Shown piece after piece: positions 18,144 through 26,620 of a DNA stretch of 32,399 nucleotides (its first letter is position 1; each line of letters opens with the position of its first letter). Source of the DNA: Flavobacteriaceae bacterium (GTDB lineage: Bacteria; Bacteroidota; Bacteroidia; Flavobacteriales; Flavobacteriaceae); assembly GCA_002700465.1 (NCBI GenBank), contig PADT01000061.1, positions 1-32,399 on the forward strand, read 5' to 3'. A program made the translations under genes and the position numbers. The notes below the pieces were generated by a model, which saw only the letters and a program-made list of their open reading frames with translations, made no database searches and was not told where the DNA came from.

Positions 18144-19075
18144 TATTTAAATGGTTTATATTTTGAATTTTTAAAGATAGTATAATGATCTAAATCTATT
18201 AAATCATTTAGACTTACTTTGTTATTTTTCATATATGAATCTACTATTTTATAACCTAACCAACGCCCTATGCCACCAGGTGATTCTTTATCAATATCAA
18301 GATTGAATTTTGAATAAGGGGATAATGAAATAAATCTAGATCTCAAGTCAATATTAGTATTAAAAAAATATTCGTTTTCAACAAAATAAGACCAAATTTC
18401 AAATTCATTATCAATAGTCCATTTCATTTTTTTTTGATTTGTGTTAAATATGACCCAATCTTCATCTTCCTTGTTAAGTAGTTTATTTATATAAAGAATT
18501 TTTCCAAAATGAATCATATTAGAAATTAAAGTTCTATCATCTTTACTTTGAACAAATCTTTCTGAAATCTTAAACGCAATGTCATTAGGTATGAATAATT
18601 TATTCATATTAAAGGAAAGATAATTTGGAATATTTGTATAATAATTTGATCCAAAATACAAATTCAATGAAATAAATAAATAAGGTCCACTATAAATTAT
18701 TCGTTCGTTAAAATCGCTTTTGGAAATAAGTGTAATTAAAGTAGGGGTTTTGAAGTTATCTAAAATATTATTAGCGTTATGGAAAATTGATTGAACTTGA
18801 TTAGAATTAAAATTATAATCTTTAAATTCAATTAAAGAATAATTATAAAGATCATTTTCAATCGAATCATTAATTTTGTTAATCCAAGTTGTTTTAGAAA
18901 ACTGATCAGGAAATAGAAATGGATATTCATCAATTAAATCATCTAGTTTTTTTTCGTCTGAATTATAAAATTCTTTCTCAAATCTTACTATTTCTACATC
19001 ATTATAAATAACATGATCACACCCGATTGAAAAAAAAACAATAAAAATAACTGTGTATATCTTATTATAATCCAT
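18143..19075 (-). CDS. gldB: Gliding motility lipoprotein GldB
   Basis: A 310-residue protein starting MDYNKIYTVIFIVFFSIGC: a hydrophobic signal followed by a lipobox-like SIGC, so a lipoprotein is likely although the -3 residue is Ser. The longer reading frame (to 19168) runs into nadE and lacks this signal at its start, so 19075 is chosen. Family marks are VEIVRFEKEFYN after the signal, LITLISKSDFNERIIYSGPYLFISLNLYFGS in the middle (resembling zinc-peptidase-like folds), and ESPGGIGRWLGYKIVDSYMKNN at the end. In F. johnsoniae GldB is essential for gliding. It is coupled to gldC and divergent from nadE. Confidence 0.9.
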   Translation of the reverse strand: MDYNKIYTVIFIVFFSIGCDHVIYNDVEIVRFEKEFYNSDEKKLDDLIDEYPFLFPDQFSKTTWINKINDSIENDLYNYSLIEFKDYNFNSNQVQSIFHNANNILDNFKTPTLITLISKSDFNERIIYSGPYLFISLNLYFGSNYYTNIPNYLSFNMNKLFIPNDIAFKISERFVQSKDDRTLISNMIHFGKILYINKLLNKEDEDWVIFNTNQKKMKWTIDNEFEIWSYFVENEYFFNTNIDLRSRFISLSPYSKFNLDIDKESPGGIGRWLGYKIVDSYMKNNKVSLNDLIDLDHYTIFKNSKYKPFK

Positions 19076-19083
19076 TAATTTTG
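19052..19083 (+). promoter_or_regulatory. Probable nadE promoter
   Basis: TAATTTTG at 19076-19083 matches TAnnTTTG exactly, with TGTG (one mismatch to TTTG) at 19052-19055 and a 20-base spacer. Transcription would begin near 19089, leaving about 44 bases before the nadE ATG. The -7 box lies on top of the gldB start codon. Confidence 0.5.
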
Positions 19084-19099
19084 TAGTGTATAATTTTAT

Positions 19100-19107
19100 C
19101 AAATTTA
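19100..19107 (-). promoter_or_regulatory. Possible gldB promoter -7 box
   Basis: TAAATTTG on the minus strand matches TAnnTTTG, 24 bases before the gldB ATG. No good -33 box is found at the right distance. An alternative is TTTG at 19114-19111 with a 20-base spacer and a poor -7 (TACACTAC), so the exact element is uncertain. Confidence 0.35.
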
Positions 19108-19132
19108 ATACAAAGTCAATAAATATATATAA

Positions 19133-19918
19133 ATGAAATATGATATAATTGCAAGTAATATAATTCAATGGCTAAAATCTTATTCAAAAAAATCTAAAAC
19201 TAATGGTTTTGTTATTGGAATTTCTGGAGGAATTGATTCAGCCTTAACATCAACTCTTTGTGCTAGCACTGGTCTTCCAACTATATGTATAGATATGCCA
19301 ATTATGCAGAGTCAAAATGAAGTAAACAGAGCTTCAAATCATATAAAATGGCTTCAAAAAAGATTCAATAATGTTATTCATAAATCTGTTGATCTTAATA
19401 ATGCTTTCAGTTCATTTAAAAATACAGTACAACAAAAAAATAATGAAAATAATTTTTTATCATTAGCGAATTCAAGGTCTAGGCTTAGAATGACTACATT
19501 ATATTATTTTGCCGGTATAAATAACCATTTAGTTGCTGGTACTGGAAATAAAGTTGAGGATTTTGGAATTGGTTTTTATACAAAATATGGAGATGGAGGA
19601 GTAGATATAAGCCCAATTGCAGATTTAAATAAAACGGATGTTTTTGAAATTTCCAAATCACTTGAAATAATAAATGAGATTGTTAATGCTAAACCAACAG
19701 ATGGCTTGTGGGATGACGGAAGAACTGATGAAGATCAAATAGGAGCAACCTACAAAGAACTTGAGTGGGCTATGCAACAAAAAGATTTAAATAAAGAATT
19801 AACTGATTTTAAAGGTAGAGAAAAAGAAGTTTTTCAAATTTTGAAAAAATTTAATGAACAGAATCTACATAAAATGATTCCCATACCAATTTACAAAGTT
19901 CCAGAAGACCTTAAATGA
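19133..19918 (+). CDS. nadE: NAD synthetase (ammonia-dependent)
   Basis: Last step of NAD synthesis: amidation of deamido-NAD with ATP through an adenylate. The PP-loop SGGIDSA is at 31-37. Further marks are NSRSRLRMTTLYYFAG, LVAGTGNKVEDFGIGFYTKYGDGGVDISPIADL and PTDGLWDDGRTDEDQIG. At 261 residues it lacks a glutaminase domain, so it should use free ammonia. It is single, divergent from gldB, and its stop codon is directly adjacent to the end of convergent dnaG with no base between. Confidence 0.96.
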   Translation: MKYDIIASNIIQWLKSYSKKSKTNGFVIGISGGIDSALTSTLCASTGLPTICIDMPIMQSQNEVNRASNHIKWLQKRFNNVIHKSVDLNNAFSSFKNTVQQKNNENNFLSLANSRSRLRMTTLYYFAGINNHLVAGTGNKVEDFGIGFYTKYGDGGVDISPIADLNKTDVFEISKSLEIINEIVNAKPTDGLWDDGRTDEDQIGATYKELEWAMQQKDLNKELTDFKGREKEVFQILKKFNEQNLHKMIPIPIYKVPEDLK

Positions 19919-21853
19919 TTATAAAACTCTATTAAGTTTTTTTGACAATAGTTTTTTTAATTTGTGATATTCTCCAATCTCCTCCAATATTTTATCGTTA
20001 TCTAAATTATTTTTAGTTTCTTCTTTTAATTCTTCAACTTTTTTATTTATTAAAAAAGTTCTTAAAGTAAGAATAGTTTCAGAAACCAATTGACTTATGA
20101 CTGTGTCTTTATGTTTAACAAATATATCTTTACTTAGCCAATCATGAAGCTCATATTGATCTTCGTTCATTAAAATTCCTGTAACATGATTTGCTAAATC
20201 TTGATCTAAACTATTTAAAAAAACTTCCAAAATCAACTTTTGATTTTTCTGAAAATCACTAATAATTTTTTCGTAAATAATTTTAAAAGATTCGTTTGTG
20301 AATTCAATTTCATCTTGTTGTAAATCCAGAAAAATTTTTTCATAAACTAATGAATTTACAATCGTAGGTTCTAAAATGACATTACCATCTTCATCATTTT
20401 TCAAGATCAATTCTTCAAAATTTTCTTGCTTTCCTCCATATAATAAGAGTATTTCAATAATTTTTTTTTCTAACTCAAACAGTAAATTGACATCTTTATT
20501 TTTTGATGTTTTCTGAACTTTAGAAATTCTTTTTTTAGAAATTGAATGAATTTCATTTTTTGTTTTCTGAGCTAATGAATTAAACAAAACCTCCTCAGAA
20601 ATATCCATAATGGATGAACAATGCTTTACATATATTTCTTGCTTAATTCTATCTGGAATAATTGAAATACTATTTATAATTTCATTAATAGTATTTGCTT
20701 TAGAAATAGGATCGTTTTTTGAGTTTTGAGCTAAGATTGATGCTTTAAATTGTATGAAATCTTTTGAATTATTTTTTAAATAATCATCAATTTCTTCAAA
20801 AGATTTATCTTGACTGTAACTATCAGGATCCTCACCATTTGGAAAAGAGCATACATTAACATTTAAACCTGCTGTTAAAATAATATCAATTCCTCTTAAT
20901 GTTGCATTAACGCCTGCTTTATCACCATCAAAAAGCATAGTTACATTTGATGTCAATCTTCTAATCAATGTAATTTGATCTAAACTAAGTGCAGTTCCTG
21001 ATGAAGAAACGACATTTTTAATTCCTTTTTGATGCAACTGAATAACATCGGTATAGCCCTCAACAATAAAACAATTATCAAGCTTTGCAATATCCTGTTT
21101 TGCATAAAATATACCGTATAAAATTTTACTTTTATTATATATTAGACTTTCAGGTGAATTTAAATATTTTGCTGTTTTAAGTTGATTGTTTAGGATTCTT
21201 CCACCAAAACCAAGTATCCTCCCTGACATACTATGAATCGGGAATATCACTCTTCCTCTAAATCTATCAATTGATTTTTCGTTTTGAAAAATTGATAATC
21301 CAGATTTTTCCAAAAAAACTGGATCATAGCCATTTGCAATTGCCTCTTTTGAGAAATAGTTTAATTTGTCTGGTAAATATCCTAAATCATACTTTTTTAT
21401 AGTTTCATCACTAAATCCTCTTTCTTTAAAATATGACAAGCCAATAGTTTTACCTTCCTTAGTATTTAACAAGGTATCACTAAAGAAAACTTTAGCATAC
21501 TCTGAAACTATAAATAAACTCTCTTTTTCAGAAGCTTTTTCCTTATCTAAGGAACTTATTTGAGTTTCTTCTATTTCAATATTATATTTTCTAGCTAAAT
21601 ATTTTATAGCTTCAGGATAAGTAAAGTGTTCATGTTCCATCAAAAATGCAACTGCATTCCCCCCTTTTCCACTACTAAAATCTTTCCAAATTTGTTTAAC
21701 AGGTGACACAACAAAACTTGGTGTTTTTTCATTAGAAAAAGGACTTAATCCTTTATAATTTGAACCCGATTTTTTTAATTGAACGAATTCACCAACAACC
21801 TCTTCAACCAAAGATTGCTCAAAAACTTTATCTATTGTGCTTTTAGAAATCAA
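19919..21853 (-). CDS. dnaG: DNA primase DnaG with degenerate zinc domain
   Basis: Makes RNA primers at the replication fork. The N-terminal CHC2 domain is clearly aligned (LKKSGSNYKGLSPFSNEKTPSF ... KDFSSGKGGNAVAFLMEHE). However, the four zinc ligands are replaced by Ser37, Ser40, Asp58 and Ser61. The catalytic core follows with RFRGRVIFPI, the TOPRIM glutamate in IVEGYTDV and the metal site DGDKAG. The C-terminal third is the helicase-binding region. 644 residues, usual length. The start is TTG at 21853-21851, supported by the flavobacterial family opening MISKSTIDKVFE. It is last in the queA-rlmN-prenyl synthetase-dnaG unit, 47 bases after its neighbour. Confidence 0.96.
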   Translation of the reverse strand: MISKSTIDKVFEQSLVEEVVGEFVQLKKSGSNYKGLSPFSNEKTPSFVVSPVKQIWKDFSSGKGGNAVAFLMEHEHFTYPEAIKYLARKYNIEIEETQISSLDKEKASEKESLFIVSEYAKVFFSDTLLNTKEGKTIGLSYFKERGFSDETIKKYDLGYLPDKLNYFSKEAIANGYDPVFLEKSGLSIFQNEKSIDRFRGRVIFPIHSMSGRILGFGGRILNNQLKTAKYLNSPESLIYNKSKILYGIFYAKQDIAKLDNCFIVEGYTDVIQLHQKGIKNVVSSSGTALSLDQITLIRRLTSNVTMLFDGDKAGVNATLRGIDIILTAGLNVNVCSFPNGEDPDSYSQDKSFEEIDDYLKNNSKDFIQFKASILAQNSKNDPISKANTINEIINSISIIPDRIKQEIYVKHCSSIMDISEEVLFNSLAQKTKNEIHSISKKRISKVQKTSKNKDVNLLFELEKKIIEILLLYGGKQENFEELILKNDEDGNVILEPTIVNSLVYEKIFLDLQQDEIEFTNESFKIIYEKIISDFQKNQKLILEVFLNSLDQDLANHVTGILMNEDQYELHDWLSKDIFVKHKDTVISQLVSETILTLRTFLINKKVEELKEETKNNLDNDKILEEIGEYHKLKKLLSKKLNRVL

Positions 21854-21900
21854 TTTTTTTATAAAGTATTAATTTAAACAAAAAAAATTATTTAAGTAAA

Positions 21901-22875
21901 CTAGTAATTTCTTTCAATTACATATTTAATTAATTTTTTTAAGCTTTCTTTAAATTCGTTGTCATCAAAATTTTTTAAATCTTCAATTGCAGAGTGATAA
22001 AACTCATTGATTTTTTTTTGAGTATAATCAATCCCTCCAATTTCAGTAACATAATTTATAATATCTTTTATAACGTCATCATTACTGTTTTTAACAGAAT
22101 TAATTAGCCATTTTTTTTTAGAATTTGAAGAATTGTTTAAAGCATATATTAGAGGAAGAGTCAATTTTTTTTCTTTAATATCAATTCCTGTTGGCTTCCC
22201 TATTTTTCTTTTACCATAGTCAAATAAATCATCTTTTAATTGAAAAGCTATACCGATTTTCTCGCCTAATTTATAAAATTTATTAATTTGAGTTTTTGAG
22301 GAATTTGAAGCAGAAGCGCCAAGTGCACAGCAAGATGCTATTAAAGATGCTGTTTTTTTTGTAATTATATCAAAATAAGTTTTTTCATCAATATCTAATC
22401 TTCTTGCTTTTTCTATTTGCAAAAGCTCTCCTTGACTCATATCTTTTACAGATTTAGAAATTATTTTGAGTAAATCAAAATCATCATTATCAATACAAAG
22501 CAACATGCCTTTTGACAATAAAAAATCTCCTACTAAAACAGCAATTTTATTTTTCCATAAAGCATTTAAAGAGAAAAAACCTCTTCTTTTATCACTAGAA
22601 TCAACTACATCATCATGAATTAATGTTGCCGTATGAATTAATTCAATTATAGAAGCTGCTCGATAAACTCTTTCATTAATAATTCCGCTATCTGACATCA
22701 TTTTAGCAGTTAAAAACACAAACATGGGCCTCATTTGCTTGCCTTTTCTTTTAACTACATAATGAGTGATTCTGTTTAGTAAAGGGACATCAGAAATCAT
22801 AGAATTGGAAAATTTATCCTCGAAAAGATCCATTTCTTTTTTGATAGGCAATTTAATTTTATCTAAAATTTTCAT
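21901..22875 (-). CDS. Polyprenyl diphosphate synthase (long-chain type)
   Basis: Trans-prenyltransferase that adds isopentenyl units to an allylic diphosphate, probably making the menaquinone side chain. The first aspartate-rich motif DDVVD is at 88-92, followed by KRRG; the second, DDLFD, is at 215-219. Small residues (Ala83, Thr84) before the first motif are typical of enzymes making long chains rather than FPP. GKQMRP near 45-50 binds IPP. 324 residues, usual length. It starts 10 bases after rlmN. IspB/octaprenyl type is the nearest label, but the product chain length is not certain. Confidence 0.92.
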   Translation of the reverse strand: MKILDKIKLPIKKEMDLFEDKFSNSMISDVPLLNRITHYVVKRKGKQMRPMFVFLTAKMMSDSGIINERVYRAASIIELIHTATLIHDDVVDSSDKRRGFFSLNALWKNKIAVLVGDFLLSKGMLLCIDNDDFDLLKIISKSVKDMSQGELLQIEKARRLDIDEKTYFDIITKKTASLIASCCALGASASNSSKTQINKFYKLGEKIGIAFQLKDDLFDYGKRKIGKPTGIDIKEKKLTLPLIYALNNSSNSKKKWLINSVKNSNDDVIKDIINYVTEIGGIDYTQKKINEFYHSAIEDLKNFDDNEFKESLKKLIKYVIERNY

Positions 22876-22885
22876 GTCAATACTA

Positions 22886-23923
22886 CTATAACTTATTAGC
22901 TAATTGTCCACAAGCTGCATCAATATCTTTTCCTCTTGATTTACGAATTGTTACCGGAATTTTATTTTTCTCAAGCTTATTCACATATTCATCTATAGCT
23001 TTATTTTTTGCAGACCTAAAAAGATTATTATCGGTTGTATTGTACTCAATAAGATTAACCTTAGACGGTGAAGATTTGCAAAAATTAACTAGAGCAGTTA
23101 TATGCTCTTCATCATCATTAATTCCTTCCCAAACTATGTATTCATAAGTTACGATTTTATTAGTTTTTAAATACCAATATTTTACAGCTTCTAAAAGATT
23201 TTCTAATGGAAATTTTTTAGAAAAAGGCATTATTTTATTTCTAGTTTTTTCTATAGCTGAGTGTAGAGAAATAGCTAAATTAAATTTCACATTGTCATCA
23301 GCCATTTTAATGATTAATTTTGATATGCCTGACGTGGATACTGTTATTCTTTTAGGTGACATACCTAAACCCTCTTTACTAGTTATTTTATCAATGCCTT
23401 TGATTACATTTTTATAGTTTAAAAGAGGCTCACCCATACCCATAAAAACTATATTAGAGATAGGTCTATCATGATATTTTATACTTTGAGAATTTATAGT
23501 AACGGCTTGATCATAGATCTCATCTGGATTTAAATTTCTTATCCTATCCATTTTTGAAGTTGCACAAAATTCACAATCTAAACTACATCCTACTTGACTA
23601 GAAATACAAGCAGTAGTTCTTGATTTTGTAGGTATTAAAACAGATTCTACTAAAAGATTATCATATAATGATATTGCATTTTTTATAGTTCCATCTTTAC
23701 TTTTCTGTAACTTATCAATTTTAATATGATTTATGACAAATTTACTTTTCATTAGATTTCTTAATTCTAAAGAAATATTTGTCATTTCATCAAATGATAG
23801 ACAGGATTTTTTCCAAAGCCAGTTATAAACTTGATTAGCCCTGTAGGTGGGCATATTATTAGATTTAAAAAAAGAAGTCAGCTCTTCAATTGATAAAGAT
23901 CTAATATCTTTTTTTTCTTTCAT
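22886..23923 (-). CDS. rlmN: Dual-specificity 23S rRNA/tRNA adenine-C2 methyltransferase RlmN
   Basis: Radical SAM enzyme that methylates A2503 of 23S rRNA and A37 of some tRNAs. The iron-sulfur cluster cysteines are C113, C117 and C120 (GCSLDCEFC), the glycine motif is MGMGEPLLNY, and the methyl-carrying cysteine near the C-terminus is C338 (DAACGQL). 345 residues, usual length. It sits between queA and the prenyl synthetase with gaps of 9-10 bases. Together with queA it gives this unit an RNA-modification character. Confidence 0.96.
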   Translation of the reverse strand: MKEKKDIRSLSIEELTSFFKSNNMPTYRANQVYNWLWKKSCLSFDEMTNISLELRNLMKSKFVINHIKIDKLQKSKDGTIKNAISLYDNLLVESVLIPTKSRTTACISSQVGCSLDCEFCATSKMDRIRNLNPDEIYDQAVTINSQSIKYHDRPISNIVFMGMGEPLLNYKNVIKGIDKITSKEGLGMSPKRITVSTSGISKLIIKMADDNVKFNLAISLHSAIEKTRNKIMPFSKKFPLENLLEAVKYWYLKTNKIVTYEYIVWEGINDDEEHITALVNFCKSSPSKVNLIEYNTTDNNLFRSAKNKAIDEYVNKLEKNKIPVTIRKSRGKDIDAACGQLANKL

Positions 23924-23932
23924 TTTAAAAAC

Positions 23933-24982
23933 TTATATAATCAACATAGCATCTCCGTAAGAATAAAAATTATATTTTTCTTTTATTGCAACCGAGTATG
24001 CTTCTTTTATAAAATCAGGACCAGCAAAAGCTGAGGCCATCATTAGTAATGTAGATTTAGGTGTATGAAAATTAGTGATCATAGAATCAGCAATTCTAAA
24101 ATCATAAGGTGGAAAAATAAACTTATGAGTCCAGCCACTATATGGATTTAAAGTTCTAATAGAGGATACTGACGATTCAATTCCTCGCATTGAAGTTGTT
24201 CCAACTGCACAAATTCTTTTTTTATTTGTTTTTGCTCCATTAATTATTTTACAAGCCTTTTCATTGATAAATAATTCCTCAGAATCCATTTTGTGTTTAG
24301 ATAAATCTTCAACTTCAACTGGGTTAAAAGTTCCTAATCCAACATGCATAGTTATTTCTGCAATATTAATTCCTTTAATTTCTAATCTTTTTAATAAATG
24401 TTTTGAAAAATGCATTCCTGCTGTAGGGGCAGCAACTGCACCTTCATGTTTTGCATATATAGTTTGATATCTTTCTTTATCAAAACTCTCTTCATCTCTT
24501 TTAATAAATTTTGGAAGCGGTGTTTGACCTAATTCAAATAGAGCTTTTCTAAACTCATCATAAGAACCGTCGTATAAAAATCTTAATGTTCTTCCTCTTG
24601 ATGTAGTATTATCAATAACTTCAGCAACTAGATTATCATCATCACCAAAATATAATTTATTACCAATTCTAATTTTTCTGGCTGGGTCAACTAAAACATC
24701 CCATAATCTTTGGTCATCACTTAATTCTCTTAAAAGAAAAACTTCAATTCTTGCACCAGTTTTTTCTTTATTTCCAATCAATCTAGCGGGAAATACCTTA
24801 GTATTATTAAAAACAAAAGCATCTCCTTCGTTAAAATAATTGACAACATCTTTAAAGGTTTTGTGCTCAATAGTTTCTTTTTTTCTATCCAGAACCATTA
24901 GCCTGGATTCGTCTCGGTGATCGGCGGGATATTCAGCTAAGCGTTCTTCAGGAAGCTCAAAATTAAATTGTGATAGTTTCAT
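23933..24982 (-). CDS. queA: S-adenosylmethionine:tRNA ribosyltransferase-isomerase QueA
   Basis: Builds epoxyqueuosine from preQ1 in tRNA. The start [20 protein letters not shown] is the conserved family opening, so 24982 is preferred over a TTG seven codons upstream that would lie inside the promoter. Further marks are [57 protein letters not shown] and [11 protein letters not shown]. 349 residues. First gene of the queA-rlmN-prenyl synthetase-dnaG unit. No preQ1 riboswitch is visible in the 71 bases before it. Confidence 0.96.
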   Translation of the reverse strand: MKLSQFNFELPEERLAEYPADHRDESRLMVLDRKKETIEHKTFKDVVNYFNEGDAFVFNNTKVFPARLIGNKEKTGARIEVFLLRELSDDQRLWDVLVDPARKIRIGNKLYFGDDDNLVAEVIDNTTSRGRTLRFLYDGSYDEFRKALFELGQTPLPKFIKRDEESFDKERYQTIYAKHEGAVAAPTAGMHFSKHLLKRLEIKGINIAEITMHVGLGTFNPVEVEDLSKHKMDSEELFINEKACKIINGAKTNKKRICAVGTTSMRGIESSVSSIRTLNPYSGWTHKFIFPPYDFRIADSMITNFHTPKSTLLMMASAFAGPDFIKEAYSVAIKEKYNFYSYGDAMLII

Positions 24983-24997
24983 AATGTTATTTAAAGT

Positions 24998-25044
24998 TTG
25001 CAAATATACATTTCTGCATACCCCTATGTCAAGTATATTTGCAA
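24998..25044. repeat. Perfect 12-bp inverted repeat over the queA promoter
   Basis: TTGCAAATATAC at 24998-25009 and its exact reverse complement at 25033-25044 flank 23 bases, which themselves contain a small CATA-CCCC-TATG hairpin. One arm contains the queA -7 box; the other contains the same -7 sequence on the opposite strand. It could be an operator, a hairpin or two opposed promoter boxes. Confidence 0.6.
25001..25032 (-). promoter_or_regulatory. queA promoter
   Basis: On the minus strand TTG at 25032-25030 and TATATTTG at 25008-25001 are separated by 21 bases, matching the Bacteroidota TTTG / TAnnTTTG arrangement. Transcription should start near 24995, about 13 bases before the queA ATG. 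Confidence 0.65.
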
Positions 25045-25053
25045 TTAATTAAA

Positions 25054-26286
25054 TTAAAGTTGTGAAATATTAAAGTCCAAGCTTTTTAAATCTTTCCAAA
25101 AATCCTTGTATGATTTTGTAACTACTTCTGGATTGTTGATTGTTAATGGAGTCTTTAAAGCCAGAGGAGCAAATGCCATTGCCATTCTATGATCATTATA
25201 AGTTTCAATTGAAACATCAGTATTTATTGAAAAAGAAGAAGATAAATGAAAACTGTTATTAGTAATTTTTACAATTGCCCCCAGTTTAGATAATTCAGTT
25301 TTTAAAGCTTCTAATCTATCGGTTTCTTTAATTTTTAAAGTATGTAATCCAAAAAGATCACAACTAATTCCTAATCCAAAACACGTAACTGCAATAGTTT
25401 GAGCAATGTCTGGGTTTTCTGTTAGATCAAGATCAATATGGTCTGGCTTATTAAAATCATTAATTTTTTTTAATGAGATTCTTGATGAAGATTCTATAAA
25501 TTTTGTTTCAACGCCAAGTTTTGTATAGATTTCACTCAACCTAATATCACCTTGAATTGATGATTTGTAAAATGTTCCAATATTTAATTTAGCAGATCTA
25601 GAAAGAGCTACAATACTATAAAAGTATGATAATGAACTCCAATCTGATTCAATTGAAATCGAAGAACTGTTAATTATTGAACAAGATTCAATTGAAATAA
25701 TATTATTTTTGAAACAACAATTAATTCCAATTTTTTTGAGAATCGCCAATGTCATTTCTAAATAAGGCTTTGAAGTTATTTGCCCCTCTAGATTAATTAA
25801 TAATCCTTTTTTTAAAATAGGTGCAATAAGCATTAAGGCAGAAATATATTGACTACTAATTTGAGAACTCAAACTTATCTCTCCACCAACTATCTCTTGA
25901 CCTTTTATCATTAAAGGAGGATATCCATTTTTATCACAATATGAAATGTTGGCACCTAATTTATTAAGAGCATCAACTAAGATTTTAATTGGCCTTTCCT
26001 TCATTCTATTTGACCCAGTAATTACAAACTGTTTGTTAGTTTTTATCGACAACAAAGCTGTTAAAAAACGCATAGCAGTACCTGCATGGTGAACATCAAT
26101 CTGATTTTCTAAGCTGGTGAGATATTTATCTAATATTACTGTGTCATCAGAGTTAGACAAATTATCGATTTTTAAATTTCCATAAATTGAATTTAAGATT
26201 AACAACCTATTTGATTCACTCTTAGAACCTGAAATTTCAAATGAATTTGAAAAACTATTATTATTATGGCTAATCAAATAACTCAT
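25054..26286 (-). CDS. aroA: 3-phosphoshikimate 1-carboxyvinyltransferase (EPSP synthase)
   Basis: Sixth step of the shikimate pathway: joins shikimate-3-phosphate and phosphoenolpyruvate. The N-terminal substrate loop is SGSKSESNRLLIL (about 19-31). Further marks are HHAGTAMRFLTALL, RPIKILVDALNKLGA, SSQISSQYISALMLIAP, and KIKETDRLEALKTEL with YNDHRMAMAFAPLAL in the C-terminal half. 410 residues, typical for the phylum. It is the last gene of the eight-gene aromatic operon that begins with pheA and starts 3 bases after the mazG-like gene. No strong terminator is visible after it. Confidence 0.96.
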   Translation of the reverse strand: MSYLISHNNNSFSNSFEISGSKSESNRLLILNSIYGNLKIDNLSNSDDTVILDKYLTSLENQIDVHHAGTAMRFLTALLSIKTNKQFVITGSNRMKERPIKILVDALNKLGANISYCDKNGYPPLMIKGQEIVGGEISLSSQISSQYISALMLIAPILKKGLLINLEGQITSKPYLEMTLAILKKIGINCCFKNNIISIESCSIINSSSISIESDWSSLSYFYSIVALSRSAKLNIGTFYKSSIQGDIRLSEIYTKLGVETKFIESSSRISLKKINDFNKPDHIDLDLTENPDIAQTIAVTCFGLGISCDLFGLHTLKIKETDRLEALKTELSKLGAIVKITNNSFHLSSSFSINTDVSIETYNDHRMAMAFAPLALKTPLTINNPEVVTKSYKDFWKDLKSLDFNISQL

Positions 26287-26289
26287 AAA

Positions 26290-26616
26290 TTATCTAAGCT
26301 TTGGATTGTTCTTATGTCTTGAATGATCTCTTTTAGACTTTAATTCTATTTTTTTATTAAATGAAGTGTCCAAGTCAATTCCTGTTTGATTAGCTAAACA
26401 AAAAACGACAAAAAGAACATCAGAAAGCTCTTCTCCTAAATCAATTTTTTTATCAGATTCTTTTTCTGATTGTTCACCAAATTTTCGAGAGATAACTCTA
26501 GCTACTTCACCTACTTCTTCAGTTAATTGAGCCATATTTGTTAGTGGATCAAAATAACGAACACCATGTTCATTTATCCAATTGTCTACTTTTTTTTGTA
26601 ATGATTTAAGTTCCAT
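26290..26616 (-). CDS. MazG-like nucleotide pyrophosphohydrolase
   Basis: A 108-residue single-domain all-alpha NTP pyrophosphohydrolase. The metal-binding helices are visible as LTEEVGEVARVI (EExxE, near 31-35) and LGEELSDVLFVVFCLANQTG (ExxD, near 61-69). Small MazG-like enzymes of this type hydrolyse (d)NTPs to monophosphates as housekeeping; the substrate here is unknown. It lies between dtd and aroA with gaps of 3-4 bases, so it is co-transcribed with aromatic synthesis genes without an obvious metabolic link. Confidence 0.88.
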   Translation of the reverse strand: MELKSLQKKVDNWINEHGVRYFDPLTNMAQLTEEVGEVARVISRKFGEQSEKESDKKIDLGEELSDVLFVVFCLANQTGIDLDTSFNKKIELKSKRDHSRHKNNPKLR

Positions 26617-26620
26617 AATT

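Noticed and set aside
19076-19168. Longer N-terminus of GldB
   Set aside because: The extra 31 codons run antisense through the nadE start, and the lipoprotein signal starts exactly at the Met at 19075.
21540-21853. dnaG as a damaged gene because zinc ligands are missing
   Set aside because: The rest of the domain and the whole TOPRIM core are intact and full length, and the same replacement is recalled from other flavobacteria.
24983-25053. preQ1 riboswitch before queA
   Set aside because: The leader expected after the mapped promoter boxes is only about 13 bases, too short for any aptamer, and no C-rich pseudoknot pattern is seen.
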